Part shown: positions 52,320-64,000 of the stretch, piece after piece
Layout: each line of letters opens with the position of its first letter
Position numbering within the stretch: position 1 is the stretch's first letter
Source of the DNA: Circinella umbellata
Lineage: Eukaryota > Mucoromycota > Mucoromycetes > Mucorales > Lichtheimiaceae
Length of the DNA: 64,000 nucleotides
Direction: 5' to 3'
Assembly: GCA_025093555.1 (NCBI GenBank)
Contig: JAIWNF010000052.1
Coordinates: 186,001 to 250,000, forward strand
Translations under genes and position numbers: made by a program
Notes under the pieces: model-generated
Told to the model about the DNA's origin: nothing
Seen by the model: the letters and a program-made list of their open reading frames with translations, nothing else
Databases searched by the model: none

Positions 52320-55300
52320 TTAAAGTCTTCGTGATTGTAACCATTCGTCAGCTTCTAAAAACATGTCAGCAATTTCAACTGTATCTTTGATGGCTCGGAT
52401 ACCAGAAACTAAACCTTCCCAGAATTGGAATGCGCGAGTCAAATCGGATTTCACGGAAGTACAGACTGGGAAAGCAGATTGTGTTGCTGACAATGCTGCA
52501 TCCTTGTCTGGATTATTGTTACCCACAGTTTGTTCCAAATAATGCTTGCTGACCAAACCCATAGCAACATTTACGTCTGATTGGTAAGGTAAACTAGTAA
52601 TAGCAAAATAATAATAAAATAATCACATAAATTCAATATTAACAGATAACACGTCTCTTCAAATTTATATCTATAATCTATGATGTTTTCCATCTTCCTT
52701 CAAGACGAAAAAAAAAAAGCTAACCTGTCAGCAATATCAAAGTAATCAGTTCGCTCTTTTTCAGCAATATTATTCAAAAAGAGAGAAAGTGCAAGCATTT
52801 CGCATAAGTTTCGGTAACTACGATTCAATGCCTTGATAAAGCTGTTGAATACAAGCATATCCCGATCCAAAGGACCTTTCCATTGTGTATTCTATATAAT
52901 TAAAGGTTAAGGTATATTTTTTTAGTTTATATGTTTGATTTTGTTACTGATAACAATATCCTTCACTCTACTTCCTCCTTACAAACCAAATATATTTATT
53001 CTTTTTTTTTGTTACCTCAAGTTCCATCGGAATTAACGACATGGCTCGACTAATCAGTCTAATATGACGCTGTTCCACATCTGCAAAACCAACCCAAAAA
53101 AAAACATATAATTATTTTACTTAATCTGGGAGAGAAAAGTTTTGTTATAAAGTACAATAATGCAAAGAAACAAAGCAAAAGATTATGAGTCTCAAAATTA
53201 TACCATTTCCAGCAATGCGTGAATAAGTCTTTGCATAAGGTTTATCAGTCAGAACTTCAAATCGGATCAGCTCAACTGCACTCAATATTGCTTCTTGAGT
53301 ATGAAACGATGGTTTCTTATTTTTATCACCAGCCGTTGCCAAGGCAACAGTAAGTGCTTCACCCCATGGAGTATGGATATGCTTCGATGATGTCAACAAA
53401 CTATTATAAGAGTACATCAAGTTATAATTCGTTAACTAGATACTTATAGATATATATATATACATAGTAGCTTACTCTCGAATTTCCAAAGTTTTCCATA
53501 ATACATTAGCTACAATTTCATCTTTTTGTTGCAGAATCTATAAATGATTAGGTTTTTTTTTATCTATCAGCGCTTGATGAAAAAAAAAGTTATAGATATA
53601 TATAGTTTTATCTAACCTTATTCGAGGATGGTCGAGTAATCGTCTTTGCAGCATTTGCTTCGTCTTTTGTTGCTTTCATACAGAATGCAATATCGACATC
53701 AGAGGTCTAAAGAGAAAAAAAAAGATCCGTTGTGTTAGATTGGTCAAAAAAATAATCATTAACTCCTCTTTCTCTTTTTCCTTATCTTTGTTTCAACTTA
53801 AAATCTCTTTTCTCTTTTTGTTCCCTCATTCAATTTACATTTTGTGCTTTTTTTTCAGCATTGATAAACTCGTGAGTAACATGCCAAGAACGTGTACTAT
53901 CATAAACTGTATTCAACAAAGTCGCATTACTGTTTGGTGTTGAAGTGCTACCACCAGATGTCGCATGATTATAATTAGGATGATGATGCATAATATGTTC
54001 GTTTGTTGGATCAAAATAAAAGTGACTTGCGATCTTTCGACTTTGATAAAATTGATGCAAAGGTTGAGTCAATAAAGACAAAGTTTGTGTACGAATACTC
54101 AATAATCCAAGCAAGAAGTTACGATATTCGGTCGTTTCCCCATTATCTAAAGGAGCATTCTCAATCAAGACACCTGATACAAGTGTATTGATGGATTGAG
54201 GTCCGATTAATCCGCGCATTAAATAATAGTACAATTCGTCTGGTAATCTATAACCGATAAATTCGTGAATGTCGTTAGGGGCCAAATCCGGATTGAGAGG
54301 TCGTACCTCGCCTTCATCAGTAAGTATTGGATGATATTTGATGACACATCGTGCGCGACAGAATGTATCAACATAGTTGCTTTTTGATACACTTGGGTCG
54401 TCAATGTATGCTTGAATGGTATTGAATCCGGTCTTATGTTGCTTAATCAGATCATGTACATCTAAATATATATACATAAACATGTGAGTTAATTATTACT
54501 CGAAAGATATATATAAGTTTAATCGCAACAAACCTTTGAATGTGAAGCTCATGACATTATGATTAAGTGCTGGAAAACTAGAGCAATACTCGAATCCAGC
54601 TAATAAACAAATATCTAAGAATTGGTCGTCTGATACATGTAAATCCTGTAATACTGTCTTTTTACTCATCCACAAATAATTTCCTTTCTATATAAATAAA
54701 CAATAATCAGTAACTTTTTACTGCCTTTATCTCGCTCTGTTCTTTCTTTTTCCTTACCTCAATATCAATTGTTGTAATAATTTTATCAATATCAAACATT
54801 AAAAGCTCTGTTCCACCATAAACTGCATTGATAATTTGTTTCGGATGTGTATACATGTATGCCAACTAATAATTAAATTCATCAATGAGTTCACTATTTT
54901 TTTTCTGCTGCTTCTTTTCATTCAATCCACTATAATAATAAAGCTTACCTGTGCCCACGCTGAATAAGGTGCACGAATAAATTCAACACCATGTTCATGT
55001 AAAATATGAAAAACCTGATTCAACATATCAGCTGGATGTATTCCTCCACTATTACTCCAACTACTCATTGCCATATCAGGCCGTCCTTTATCATAATAAT
55101 CCCAACCTGCTGCACGTTGTGCAGGTCGACGATCTTCATGTGAGAATGGTTTATCTTTGCGAACAATTGCCAACCCAGGAAATACAAAGATGGGTTGAAT
55201 ATGATTAGCTCTATTATAGTAATTTCATAAAAGCATACATCATTATTAGTATTACTTGTTATTATTATTACGTTACGATCGATTTTTTTTTTCAAAAAAA

Positions 55301-55649
55301 AAGATGAAGAGCAAAAATGTTTACTTGAAAGCTTTAATTTCTGCTTCAACAGATTCACGAAGTTTTAATGGCACACCGCCTAAAGCAGACAAAGCAGGTT
55401 CTTTGGCAAGGATTTTACGTAGCCAATAACTACCATCAATGCCTAGTCTTGCGTCTTTAAGTTGTGCTACACCAGATGTTTGAATCAATCGCCTTTCCGC
55501 TGTAAATACTATATATTACGCGAATAAAGGAACAAAAGAAATATATATGACGTTGGTTATTATATATGAAGCTGCCTTTTGATGGAAGGTTTCCAATAGA
55601 ATATAATAATAAAAAATATATTCTTACTGTCAAAATGTCGAATCGGCAT
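52320..55649 (-). CDS. MKT1: MKT1-like post-transcriptional regulator
   Basis: Minus-strand exons 55649-55628, 55499-55325, 55210-54949, 54865-54758, 54687-54534, 54461-53839, 53706-53617, 53537-53476, 53400-53204, 53080-53016, 52891-52725 and 52593-52320 total 2199 nt, giving 732 residues. The protein has the XPG/FEN-like N-terminal fold of Mkt1: LKDARLGIDGSYWLRKILAK (~18-37), an internal HGVEFIRAPYSAWAQLAYMY, GGTELLMFDIDKIIT and DLHVSDDQFLDICLLAG. A longer C-terminal Mkt1-type region follows (FIGYRLPDELYYYLMRGLIG, DRDMLVFNSFIKALNRSYRN). In yeast, Mkt1 acts with Pbp1 on mRNAs for mitochondrial and other proteins in the cytoplasm. Identity is good; the nuclease residues are often incomplete in this family and I did not verify them. 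Confidence 0.87.
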
Positions 55650-56879
55650 CGGTTATTATATGTTGGGTCGCGTCAAAGAAAAAAAAAGAAAGGAAAAAGA
55701 AAAAGGGGTGCGGGAATTCGATTCGATCAAGTAGTGCTCCCTGCACAAAGAGAGAGAGAGAGAGCTCCGTTTATACTTTTCTTTCCACAGAGGGTGAAGC
55801 CTTTTTTCGAACAGCATTATTGACAATGACTTTTTTTTTCTATCATTAATGTTGTTTTTTAACTATTCATAACACGTGATTATATATATTTAACTAAATA
55901 TACCTTGTGTACTATTTCTAATGGTAAGTACTTGAGAGATAAAACAATGGACATTTTTTTTCTAGATACAACATCAATATATATGGCTCTAAGTCATAGG
56001 ATGGTATTATAACTATATTTGGACATTATCAAAGCTTATAACAATAATCAAAAGCTTTGGTTACTAATATCAATATAGAAATGACTCTCTTTTTCTTCTA
56101 GATCTTATATTTTCGTTAACAATAAGCGAGTATGCGCGAACAACAAAACATTTAACAATGAGAGTTTTATGTAAGAATTATATATGCCTGCGGTTTTAAA
56201 ATTTTTCTTGTCCATATTATGATGCTTAGCGTTTATGGGTTGATGTTTGCAGCCCTACATTTATATTATAGAATGTATCATGCAAGCTCAGGATCTTTTT
56301 TGATTCCAAGAACATAATATCATTTTTACAAATATTATCCAAAAATATAAGAGCTCTCTAGTTTATAAATAACATTAACAACTTGTTTCTAACTAGTCCA
56401 AAATGTATGTATCTTTTGTGTGTACGTACGTAGCATGATGAAATCAGCTCAAGTAATAATAAGTTCTCTCTTCTTTCCCACACCTCCCTTTAGCTTCTTC
56501 CGGAAAAAAAAAGAGTTCAAAATTTTCCGTTTTGATGGAAGTAAATAAATATAATAATAACAGAAACGCCTAAAAAAATAAACAAATTCAAAATGATAAG
56601 AAACATCAGGTACCTGGTTTTTTTATTTAAATTATTATTATTTTTGACGTGTAAACAATTACTGAATTTAAGCGGGATGAAATAAAAGGAATTGCTTGGG
56701 AGAAAAGAGAACTGTATCACAGGAAGATTTCTTTTTTTTTATCAGCAGATACGCATTGTGCATATATTTTCACAGCGTTTCCCAACAACCTATAACCTTC
56801 TTTCTCTTTCTTTCTTTACTTCCTTTTATTCTATACTGACAACAGTAACCAGCTTAATACTACTTGAACAGATTAAAAT
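55650..56879. other. divergent intergenic region
   Basis: Promoter region between MKT1 (-) and the amidohydrolase (+). Contains a short GAGAGAGAGAGAGAG tract near 55750 and C/T-rich DNA before 56880. No gene. Confidence 0.55.
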
Positions 56880-57839
56880 ATGACGGGCGGTTCCAATGTT
56901 CCAAGCATAGTAATCGATTCACATGTTCATTTTTGGGATCCAGAATGCGTTCATATTTCATGGTTAGAAGGTGCACCACATTTTAATAATAAACGTACCG
57001 GAGAGCAATATGTAGCCGAAATCCATGAAAAGACTCAAGTCAAGGCAGCGGTTTATGTTGAGGTGGATGCTAACCCAATACATGCACTCGTGGAAGCCGA
57101 GTGGATCACACAATATGCAAAACAATTCAATGACAACAAGAAAAACAACAAACTCATGAATTCTATAGATTCAACACAAAAATTTGGTGGTATTCAAGCC
57201 ATTGTAGCTTATGCACCTGTTCATCAAGGTGCACAAGCTGTCGATTCATACTTACAACTTTTAATGAAATTAACGGATGAACGACTTCGTGGTATTCGCT
57301 ATTTGATTCAAGATCCTACCTTGGACCCAGAACGCGTTTCTTCCCCCATTTTTGCTAGTGGTGTCCGTACACTGGCCAAGTATGGTCTAAGTTTTGATCT
57401 TAATATCAATTGTCACGTTGCACCCGCACAGTTCCCGCCGTTGATCTCTCTTGTGCAACAATGTCCGGAGGTGACATTCATCCTGGACCATATGGCCAAG
57501 CCTCCTTGCGATGTAACCGTCGATGACCCGGCATTCAAGTTTTGGCAGGAGAATATCCAAGTGCTAGCCAAGTTTCCTAATGTTCATTGTAAAGTATCTG
57601 GTCTTGTGACCGAGTCAACCAAGTGGACAAAAGAACAGATTAAACCTTTTGTAGAGGTAGCTAAAAACACGTTTGGAATTGATCGACTCATGTTTGGTGG
57701 AGATTGGCCTATTGTAGAGAATGCCGTTCCATGGCATACTTGGTTAGAATTACTAAGTGATATAGTAGTAGATTGGTCGGATGAAGATAAGAATAAGCTA
57801 TTTGTAGAGAATGCAACTCGTATCTATCGTTTAAAATAA
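56880..57839 (+). CDS. amidohydrolase-2 family metal-dependent hydrolase
   Basis: Intronless gene of 319 residues. It is a TIM-barrel amidohydrolase of the COG3618 type (lactonase / 2-pyrone-4,6-dicarboxylate hydrolase-like). Motifs: DSHVHFWDP (metal-binding HxH on strand 1, ~13-21), AAVYVEVDANP, ERLRGIRYLIQDP, ILDHMAKPP (metal/active-site His), HCKVSGLVTE, and MFGGDWPIVENAVPW with the conserved aspartate (~280). Members hydrolyse sugar or aromatic lactones in the cytoplasm; the substrate is unknown. It is the only long gene in the window without introns, which may reflect recent gain or intron loss. The start has a homologous distance to HxH typical of the family. Confidence 0.88.
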   Translation: MTGGSNVPSIVIDSHVHFWDPECVHISWLEGAPHFNNKRTGEQYVAEIHEKTQVKAAVYVEVDANPIHALVEAEWITQYAKQFNDNKKNNKLMNSIDSTQKFGGIQAIVAYAPVHQGAQAVDSYLQLLMKLTDERLRGIRYLIQDPTLDPERVSSPIFASGVRTLAKYGLSFDLNINCHVAPAQFPPLISLVQQCPEVTFILDHMAKPPCDVTVDDPAFKFWQENIQVLAKFPNVHCKVSGLVTESTKWTKEQIKPFVEVAKNTFGIDRLMFGGDWPIVENAVPWHTWLELLSDIVVDWSDEDKNKLFVENATRIYRLK

Positions 57840-58064
57840 TAATAAAATACAACTTTTTATTTATTTATTTATAACTATTATAATTCACTATCCGCTTTTT
57901 TGCTTTATTTGTGAATTTGGTGTGTGGGTCTTGTGTAATCCTACTTTTTCTTTAATATGTATATATATTTTGATTTCCCTGCTTTTTAATTCTTTTCTTC
58001 TTCTTTTATATATCTTTTTTTTTAAAAAAAAAAACCTGCACCTTTTCTTTTAAACAAAGTAACA

Positions 58065-58747
58065 ATGATAGACTCTCAAAAGGATGATCAAAACCAGTAT
58101 AATCATTTTGATGGTACAAATCATACTAAATATTTAGATTGTCTTTCAGTTCATGCTTATCAATCATTACCTCCTACCCCATCATCTTCCGCACGATCCT
58201 TCATTACATCTGTTCATCAAGGGTCAGGAGGTGATAATAATGCTAATAATGCGAATAGTACAACATCTTTACGTCTCTCAATACCCAAACCATACTATGG
58301 ATCATTCTTATCACCATCTTATCCTTCATCACCCACAGCAGGTAAGATTAATACTAATTCCAGAATGATGATAAGGATAAAGAATAAAGAATAAAAAAGA
58401 AATAATAACAATTATATATATTTATTAACATTATTATAGATTCCTCCAAATCTTTAATGATGCCATCTGATCATAGCGTGCCATCCACACCACCTCACAC
58501 AACCATTTGTCCAGATGACGATGAAGAAGGCCTATATCTGGCGTGGACACATCAAATGCTTAGAGAACAAGGCCTTAGACCACAATCATGTCATGGTGGA
58601 TTAGATAATGAAGATGATGATGACAGTAGTCTTTCGGATGGCGACAGCTTAAATTATAATGATAATGATTACCGCAACAAGAACAATAATAAGAGCTTTT
58701 TATCATCATGGCTTGCATGTCTTCCAGCATCATGTTTTCAGAAATAA
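58065..58747 (+). CDS. hypothetical serine/acid-rich protein
   Basis: Exons 58065-58341 and 58440-58747 give 194 residues in phase. The first half is S/P/N-rich (YQSLPPTPSSSARSF, YGSFLSPSYPSSPTAG) with several SP/TP sites that could be kinase targets. The second half has GLYLAWTHQMLREQGLRPQS, which looks like a helix, then an acidic DNEDDDDSSLSDGD tract and a C-terminal SSWLACLPASCFQK with two cysteines. No family recognised. It follows the amidohydrolase by 225 bp on the same strand. Confidence 0.6.
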
Positions 58748-58840
58748 TTGTTCTCTACCTTTTATGTATAATTTTATTTTCTTTCTTTCTATGATTTGCG
58801 CATGTAATGACAATGTCAGCACAAATAAGGTGTGGCACTT

Positions 58841-58878
<38 letters not shown>

Positions 58879-60979
58879 ATGTATGTGTATTATTTATACC
58901 CCCTCCCCCAAAAAACCCCTTTAAATTGATTATGATAGAACTTTCCTGTATGAATTGTTTGCTTTTTCTTTTCTTTTTTTTTTCTAATTGCAATAAAAAC
59001 TATAATAATATGACATTATTTTAAACAAAAAAAATATGCATAAAAATGAATACAGTAATTGATATTTTTATATTATCATTTTATAGATTGTAACAGTAAA
59101 TTCATGCTTGATCAAAAACTTTTTTTTTTAATTTTTACTTATCCCCGCACTTTGTTGGGGGAGAAGAAAAACGTGTCATTTGGGAGATATAAGTGTTCCT
59201 CGTTTTTATTTGTTCTCTAGCTTTTAGCTCAATCAGCTAGTTTAGTAACAACTGAGTGACACATACCAAATATGAAAAAGTGCGTGGTTTTTTTTTGTTT
59301 ATCCAATATGTTGTTGTTGTTTTCTATGGTCGATTTCTTTTATAGATTCATAACATATGCTACTTTTTTCTCGAAGAAAAAAAAAAGATGTAAATGATAC
59401 TTTGAAACAAATAATAAGAAAAGAGTCTAGAATGATCTTCTAAGTATGTTATATAAGTTAAACATACTTAGATGCTAAAGTTTAAGAGTACAGTACAAAT
59501 CACTTTTGAATACGTATTCATACATATATACCTATACCTAATAATATATTTCATCATAAATAGGGTAGTCCCGAAGTTAAATTACTACCTATTGCAAGTA
59601 AAGATCATAGCCGATCCTTGTTTGTTGTATCTAGAAGTATACTTTCATACAAAAAACAACAACAACAACATCAACATCAACGATGTTTAAAATATTTAGT
59701 TATAATCTTCATACTAACATTTTATATATTCAAACCATCAATACAAATATTACTTATAGTACGAATTTACTACCTTGATATTATACAATAATAGTAGAAC
59801 CGTATAGTATTTTAGAGTATAACGGCATTTTCAGTAGTCAAAAAAAATCGATCTCAAAATTTATATGCATTATAATAAATAATATAGATAATTTATATAT
59901 CACGATTACACTAAAACAAATACATGGCTCAGAAGAAGAAGTTTCTTTTTACGTAAACAATTGCCTCGGAGCAAAATGTGCCCTCTTTTCACCTTGCTAC
60001 GCAATTCCTATTAAATTCAGCTTCAGAGGGTACGTAGCTTACCAGAAAATTGGTTTCTCTTTTTTTCTGTAATATATATGCATAATATGATGATGTAAAG
60101 AATTGTGTTGTTTATGCACATGGTATTCTAACGAACCTTCTGTCTTCCCTACATAGTTTTATGCACCTTACTTACATGGCAGATTAACAAAAAAAAAGTA
60201 TTTTAGATTTTAATAGTTTCAAAGATGACAACGTCATTTCAATATGGTAAGAAATAAATTATTTGGAAATGAGTAGATAGACATAGTAACACAATTAAAA
60301 AATGAGATATTGATAACTATAATATATGTTATTAAGAACATGTTGACTTTGTTACAAGAAGAGTCAAGTACCAATCATAGCATTTAATTGATAAGAAAAT
60401 GTTAAAGAATACATCACGCAAAAAAAAAAAAGAAATCGGTTGATTCCCACGATTGAACATCATTACGTAGTTAAGTTAAAAGAGATATTAAACAGCATAA
60501 AAAACATAATTAATTTGCAGGGACCCGTATTTTTTTTTTTTTTTTTGCATGTCCAGCTGACTCATATCATAGCAACAAAAGGCGTCACTTCATTGAATAA
60601 GTTTTATGTTTCAGATGGTATTTGCTCAGGAATGTTATATATTATAGTTATATTATATGTATCTCTTTTTGATATTACATCTCTTTTCTTTTTCACATTA
60701 TTTTCTTTTGATTTTTAAGCATTCTGGTATATATATAACTTTTCAAGGACGATGTTTTGAATAGTTTAAAGATTAATTGGAGACAAAAATGCAAGTTAGT
60801 CGCTGTTTGTTTTCTATTACTGTGTAACAACGCGTGACCAATGACACCCCCATTCGTGATACCTCCGGAAAGATGAGTTTTATCTGATAGTCTATTTTAT
60901 TTTTTCCACTTCTCTTCCCCTTTTTCTATATTTTTTATTCTCGCTTTTCACTTTTATCACATATATATAATCTACCAAC
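58748..60979. other. gene-poor region with TA microsatellite
   Basis: AT-rich DNA between the hypothetical gene and bleomycin hydrolase, with a (TA)n tract at 58844-58876 and a 16-nt T-run near 60531. No gene or RNA supported. Confidence 0.55.
58844..58876. repeat. (TA)16 microsatellite
   Basis: Uninterrupted TA dinucleotide tract in the 3' flank of the hypothetical gene. Confidence 0.9.
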
Positions 60980-62802
60980 ATGGGTGCTCAATCCTCTAAA
61001 GATAGTCGCAAAAGTGTGAACTTTGATGAAAAACGTGCTCATGCATCTGCAGCCGCTGAAATTCAAGAAGCTTATTTTACCGCCAACCGTACTTCATCCT
61101 CTTCCCAACTTTATTTAGCAGAAACGTTGGAATGTCTTGGTTTAGATGATGATCAAATTAGGGACCGTTATGCACCTGTTACTACTGAAAGTCTAACAAA
61201 ATACTCAAAAGATTTTTGGAAAGAACCGAAAAATAAATTGGCCCTGAACGCTGTGGTAGGCCATGACCCTTCCCAAGTATTGGTGAATCGAAGCCAAGCC
61301 GTCCGTGAAAACCATATCTTTAATGTTAAAATCGACCCCGAAGGTTCGGCCACCAACCAGCGATCTTCTGGTCGATGTTGGTTATTTGCTGGCACCAATG
61401 TATTACGATTGGCTGTTATTGAACGATATCAACTTAAAGATGACTTTGAACTTTCACAAAGCTATCTATATTTCTATGGTAAGAAAACAAACAAAAAGGA
61501 AAAAGAAATGATAGTGCATAATGGTGCTCTTCCCTCTTTATTTTATACTGACTTGAAATATTGGTATAGATAAATTGGAAAAGTCTAATTGGTTTTTGGA
61601 AAATATGATTGACTTGGCTGATAAGGAAATTGACGATCGCGTTGTACAGTACTTATTGAGTGATCCTGTCAGTGATGGTGGGCAATGGGATATGTTTGTT
61701 AATCTTGTTGAAAAATATGGTGTTGTGCCAAAGTCCGTCTTCCCTGAGACTTATTCATCATCCAACTCTGGTCGATTAAATAAATTAGTGGTGGTCAAAT
61801 TGCGTGAATTTGCTTCCCAAATTCGTAAAGCTCTTGATGATGGTGTCTCTACAAGTACTGTTCGTGTCCTCAAGGAACAAATGATGGAAGAAATTTATCG
61901 TATTCTCGTCATTTGTCTTGGTGAACCTCCGTCTACATTTGATTGGGAAGCTAACGATAAAAATAACAAGTTTATTGGTGTACGTAATTTAACACCACTC
62001 AAGTTTTTCAAAGAACATGTTAAATATCCGGTAAATATTACAACTAGTTTAATCTTTGTTATAATGATAATCCAATGGAGGCCAAGATTTTCTTGGAATT
62101 AAAATATAAGAAAACTGCTGATACAAATACGGTAAACCATTCCATATTTAGATCGCTAAAACCTTATCCCTTATCAATGATCCCCGCAATCCTTATGAAA
62201 AATTGTATACAGTTAGTCGTCTTGGAAATATTGTCGGTGGTGGCCCCATCCGCTATGTTAACACCCAAGCTGAAACCTTGAAGAAACTTGCTATTAATGT
62301 ATTGAAATCTGGGCGTCCAGTTTGGTTTGGTTGTGATGTCGGACAATCCTCTTCTTCTGCCATTGGTGCTATGGATACCAAGATTTTTGATTATGAATTA
62401 GCATTCAATGTTACTTTTGGCTTAACCAAGAAACAACGTTTGCTATATGGTGAAAGTTTAATGACACATGCCATGGTATTTACTGGTGTACATTTGGATG
62501 AAAACGGCACTCCAATTCGTTGGCGCGTGGAGAACTCTTGGGGTGAAAATAGCGGAGATCATGGTTATTGGATCATGAGCGATGCATGGTTTTCTGAATT
62601 TGTTTATCAGGTTTGTCATACTATTATTTTATATACGTACGTGATCTACAAGGTTTTTTTCTTTGTATACTAAATGTAATTTTTTTTATAGATTGTACTT
62701 AACAAGGATGATGTCCCACGCAAACTCAGTGACCTTTTGAATACTGATCCTACTGTCCTTCCAGCATATGATCCTATGGGCTCTCTCGCTTCACCTCATT
62801 GA
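60980..62802 (+). CDS. BLH1: bleomycin hydrolase-type cysteine aminopeptidase
   Basis: Exons 60980-61478, 61570-62030, 62152-62610 and 62692-62802 give 509 residues. It is a papain-like peptidase of family C1B. The catalytic triad is visible: Cys133 in NQRSSGRCWLFAGTN, His426 in GESLMTHAMVFTGV, and Asn448 in WRVENSWGE. Other marks are ELSQSYLYFYDKLEKSNWFL, DPVSDGGQWDMFVNLVEKYG, and the C-terminus PAYDPMGSLASPH. The C-terminal arm self-processes in yeast Blh1/Gal6, a cytosolic homohexamer that trims peptides and detoxifies bleomycin and homocysteine thiolactone. The N-terminus MGAQSSKDS fits an N-myristoylation signal, which would put it at membranes; this is inference. The N-terminal extension is about 60 residues longer than in yeast Blh1's core. 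Confidence 0.94.
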
Positions 62803-64000
62803 ACTTGTAATTAATCAGTACTATTTACTGGGTGTTGATAATACTACATATACACATTCATATAAATATATAAATATCATACATAAAGTGCAAATAAATA
62901 ATTACTCTCTTTCTTTCTTTTTTGTGTAATATAAACTTGCTCAAGTAATATCACATGGCGTCCCCCATGGGTCACGACTGAAACTTATACAAACATCGTG
63001 ATATTTGTCTGACAAAATGTAAAACTTCTTTCAATCCACTGATAAATTAAGCCAACGCAAGTTGTAAAATACATACTATTCCTCGTCTTCTCCTATTCAA
63101 AAACTACCTAATGAGTAAATCACTCATTTTATTAACTAACGAGTGATTTAATGAATTACGAGTATTTAAATTATGAAATAATGTTGATGTATCAATAATA
63201 GAGGGAAGGGTAATTATTACTTGGAAAACTGCAGCGTTTTTATTGTTCTTTCATGATTGTTCAATTTTTCTCATTGTGAACTTGTTTCTGAGCATATACA
63301 AGAACGCGATGGCAATTTTTTTTTACTTAAAAGCTCAATACAGTACCTGGTATATATTGACTTATCGATAGAGGTATCAAGTCGACTTTAAATATGGAGC
63401 GAGCTATCGGCCTCTTTGACAAGCTAATTAAATCTACAAAAGCACCAGGTGTTAATACTGGGAATCAATTAATAATGATAGCAGTCAATCGATTCTAGAA
63501 CAGAACAAAGAACCAAGAAATCATTATAACTGATAATAACAACGATATACACAATATCAGAGCCAATGCGTTTCTTCTAATAATATAAACAATCGGCCAG
63601 AACAATTGTGGGTGCCTCATTTGGCTACGTAAGTCATTGGAAGACATGTTTTTTATGCTCATACCTTGATGCGTTACGTTCGCAACTTCTGGGCTCGCAT
63701 GCGCAAAATGAAAGCAAATTCATTACCTCCTTAGAATAAGGATATCACCATCGGAAAGCGTTTATTTATGAAAAAAACGACACACGACTGTAAAGTTCTA
63801 CCTGATTCTGACAAAAACGGGACGTTTTTGAAGCTCAACTTATCAGTCGATAAGAATACCTATGGAGGTATAGGTAGTGAGGATAACAGCGAGATGAAAA
63901 ATTTCCTTGACGAAGCAATTCATCATTTCTTTAGTCATCAATACATGTGTAGTACATACAGTAACAATACTTTTACCTTTCCTTTTTTTTATTACGTACG
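62803..64000. other. region with unassigned open frames at right edge
   Basis: 3' flank of bleomycin hydrolase, then AT-rich DNA. Frame pieces on + look weakly coding: MERAIGLFDKLIKSTKAPG from 63394, RPEQLWVPHLAT before a GTAAGT at about 63628, and an open frame from about 63738 to the edge. I cannot join them into a model. Confidence 0.4.
63738..64000 (+). CDS. unidentified partial open frame running off the edge
   Basis: Open without stops from about 63738 to the end of the window (roughly 87 codons), containing KDITIGKRLFMKKTTHDCK, LPDSDKNGTFLKLNLSVDK and DNSEMKNFLDEAIHHFFSHQ. Composition is more protein-like than the surrounding AT-rich frames. It may be an internal exon or a decayed fragment. 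No family recognised. Confidence 0.3.

Noticed and set aside
59225..59260. TAGCTCAATCAG resembling a tRNA A box
   Set aside because: No B box follows at tRNA spacing and no cloverleaf can be formed.
60861..60872. TACCTCCGGAA shared with position about 29988
   Set aside because: An 11-base match in two gene flanks is too short to be called a repeat or regulatory site.

Overview
The window is AT-rich eukaryotic DNA whose genes are broken by many short introns (mostly 45-150 nt, with GTAAGN-type donors and TATAG or TTTAG acceptors). Gene content and protein style point to an early-diverging fungus, most likely Mucoromycota (Mucorales-like). The evidence is a THI20-type thiamine enzyme, an MKT1 homologue, an NDT80/PhoG-type transcription factor, a fungal protein with a duplicated domain I recall as DUF8032, and Q/N/H/S-rich low-complexity tails. 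I see no prokaryotic operons, CRISPR arrays, rRNA genes or intact tRNA genes. Gene models were spliced by hand. In nearly all of them the exon phases close exactly, and exceptions are stated.

Layout, left to right: the 3' part of a THI20-like gene (+, cut by the left edge); an SLC49/FLVCR-like transporter (-, 8 exons including a 13-nt microexon); a 4 kb gene-poor stretch; a YPP1/TTC7 homologue (+, 10 exons); GINS subunit PSF2 (-) with a small split ORF at its 5' end; an F-box/LRR protein (+); a protein with a tandem DUF8032-like domain (-); a small membrane-type ORF (-); telomere/checkpoint factor TEL2 (-), divergent from histone-fold protein MHF1/CENP-S (+) across a 193-bp gap; a hypothetical protein (-); a 3 kb gene-poor stretch with decayed coding traces; a PRKRIP1-like protein (+); a broken SGNH/GDSL (CE16-like) esterase pseudogene (+); a 2070-residue CH-like/coiled-coil/GAR cytoskeletal protein (+); an NDT80-type factor (+); a kinesin-4 (-); a hypothetical protein (-); a tRNA-like A/B-box element; MKT1 (-, 12 exons); an intronless TIM-barrel amidohydrolase (+); a serine-rich hypothetical protein (+); bleomycin hydrolase (+); and an unassigned open frame running off the right edge.

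Most genes are housekeeping genes without a shared pathway. A loose genome-maintenance theme exists: PSF2 (replication fork), TEL2 (PIKK stability) and MHF1 (kinetochore/FANCM), the last two sharing a short divergent promoter. Two genes concern the cytoskeleton (CH/GAR protein and kinesin-4).

The most notable items are the spectraplakin-like architecture, an apparent one-base frameshift in otherwise intact TEL2, the split ORF overlapping the PSF2 start, the 13-nt microexon, and the tRNA-derived-looking element near 51.7 kb. I found no convincing undescribed multi-gene system.
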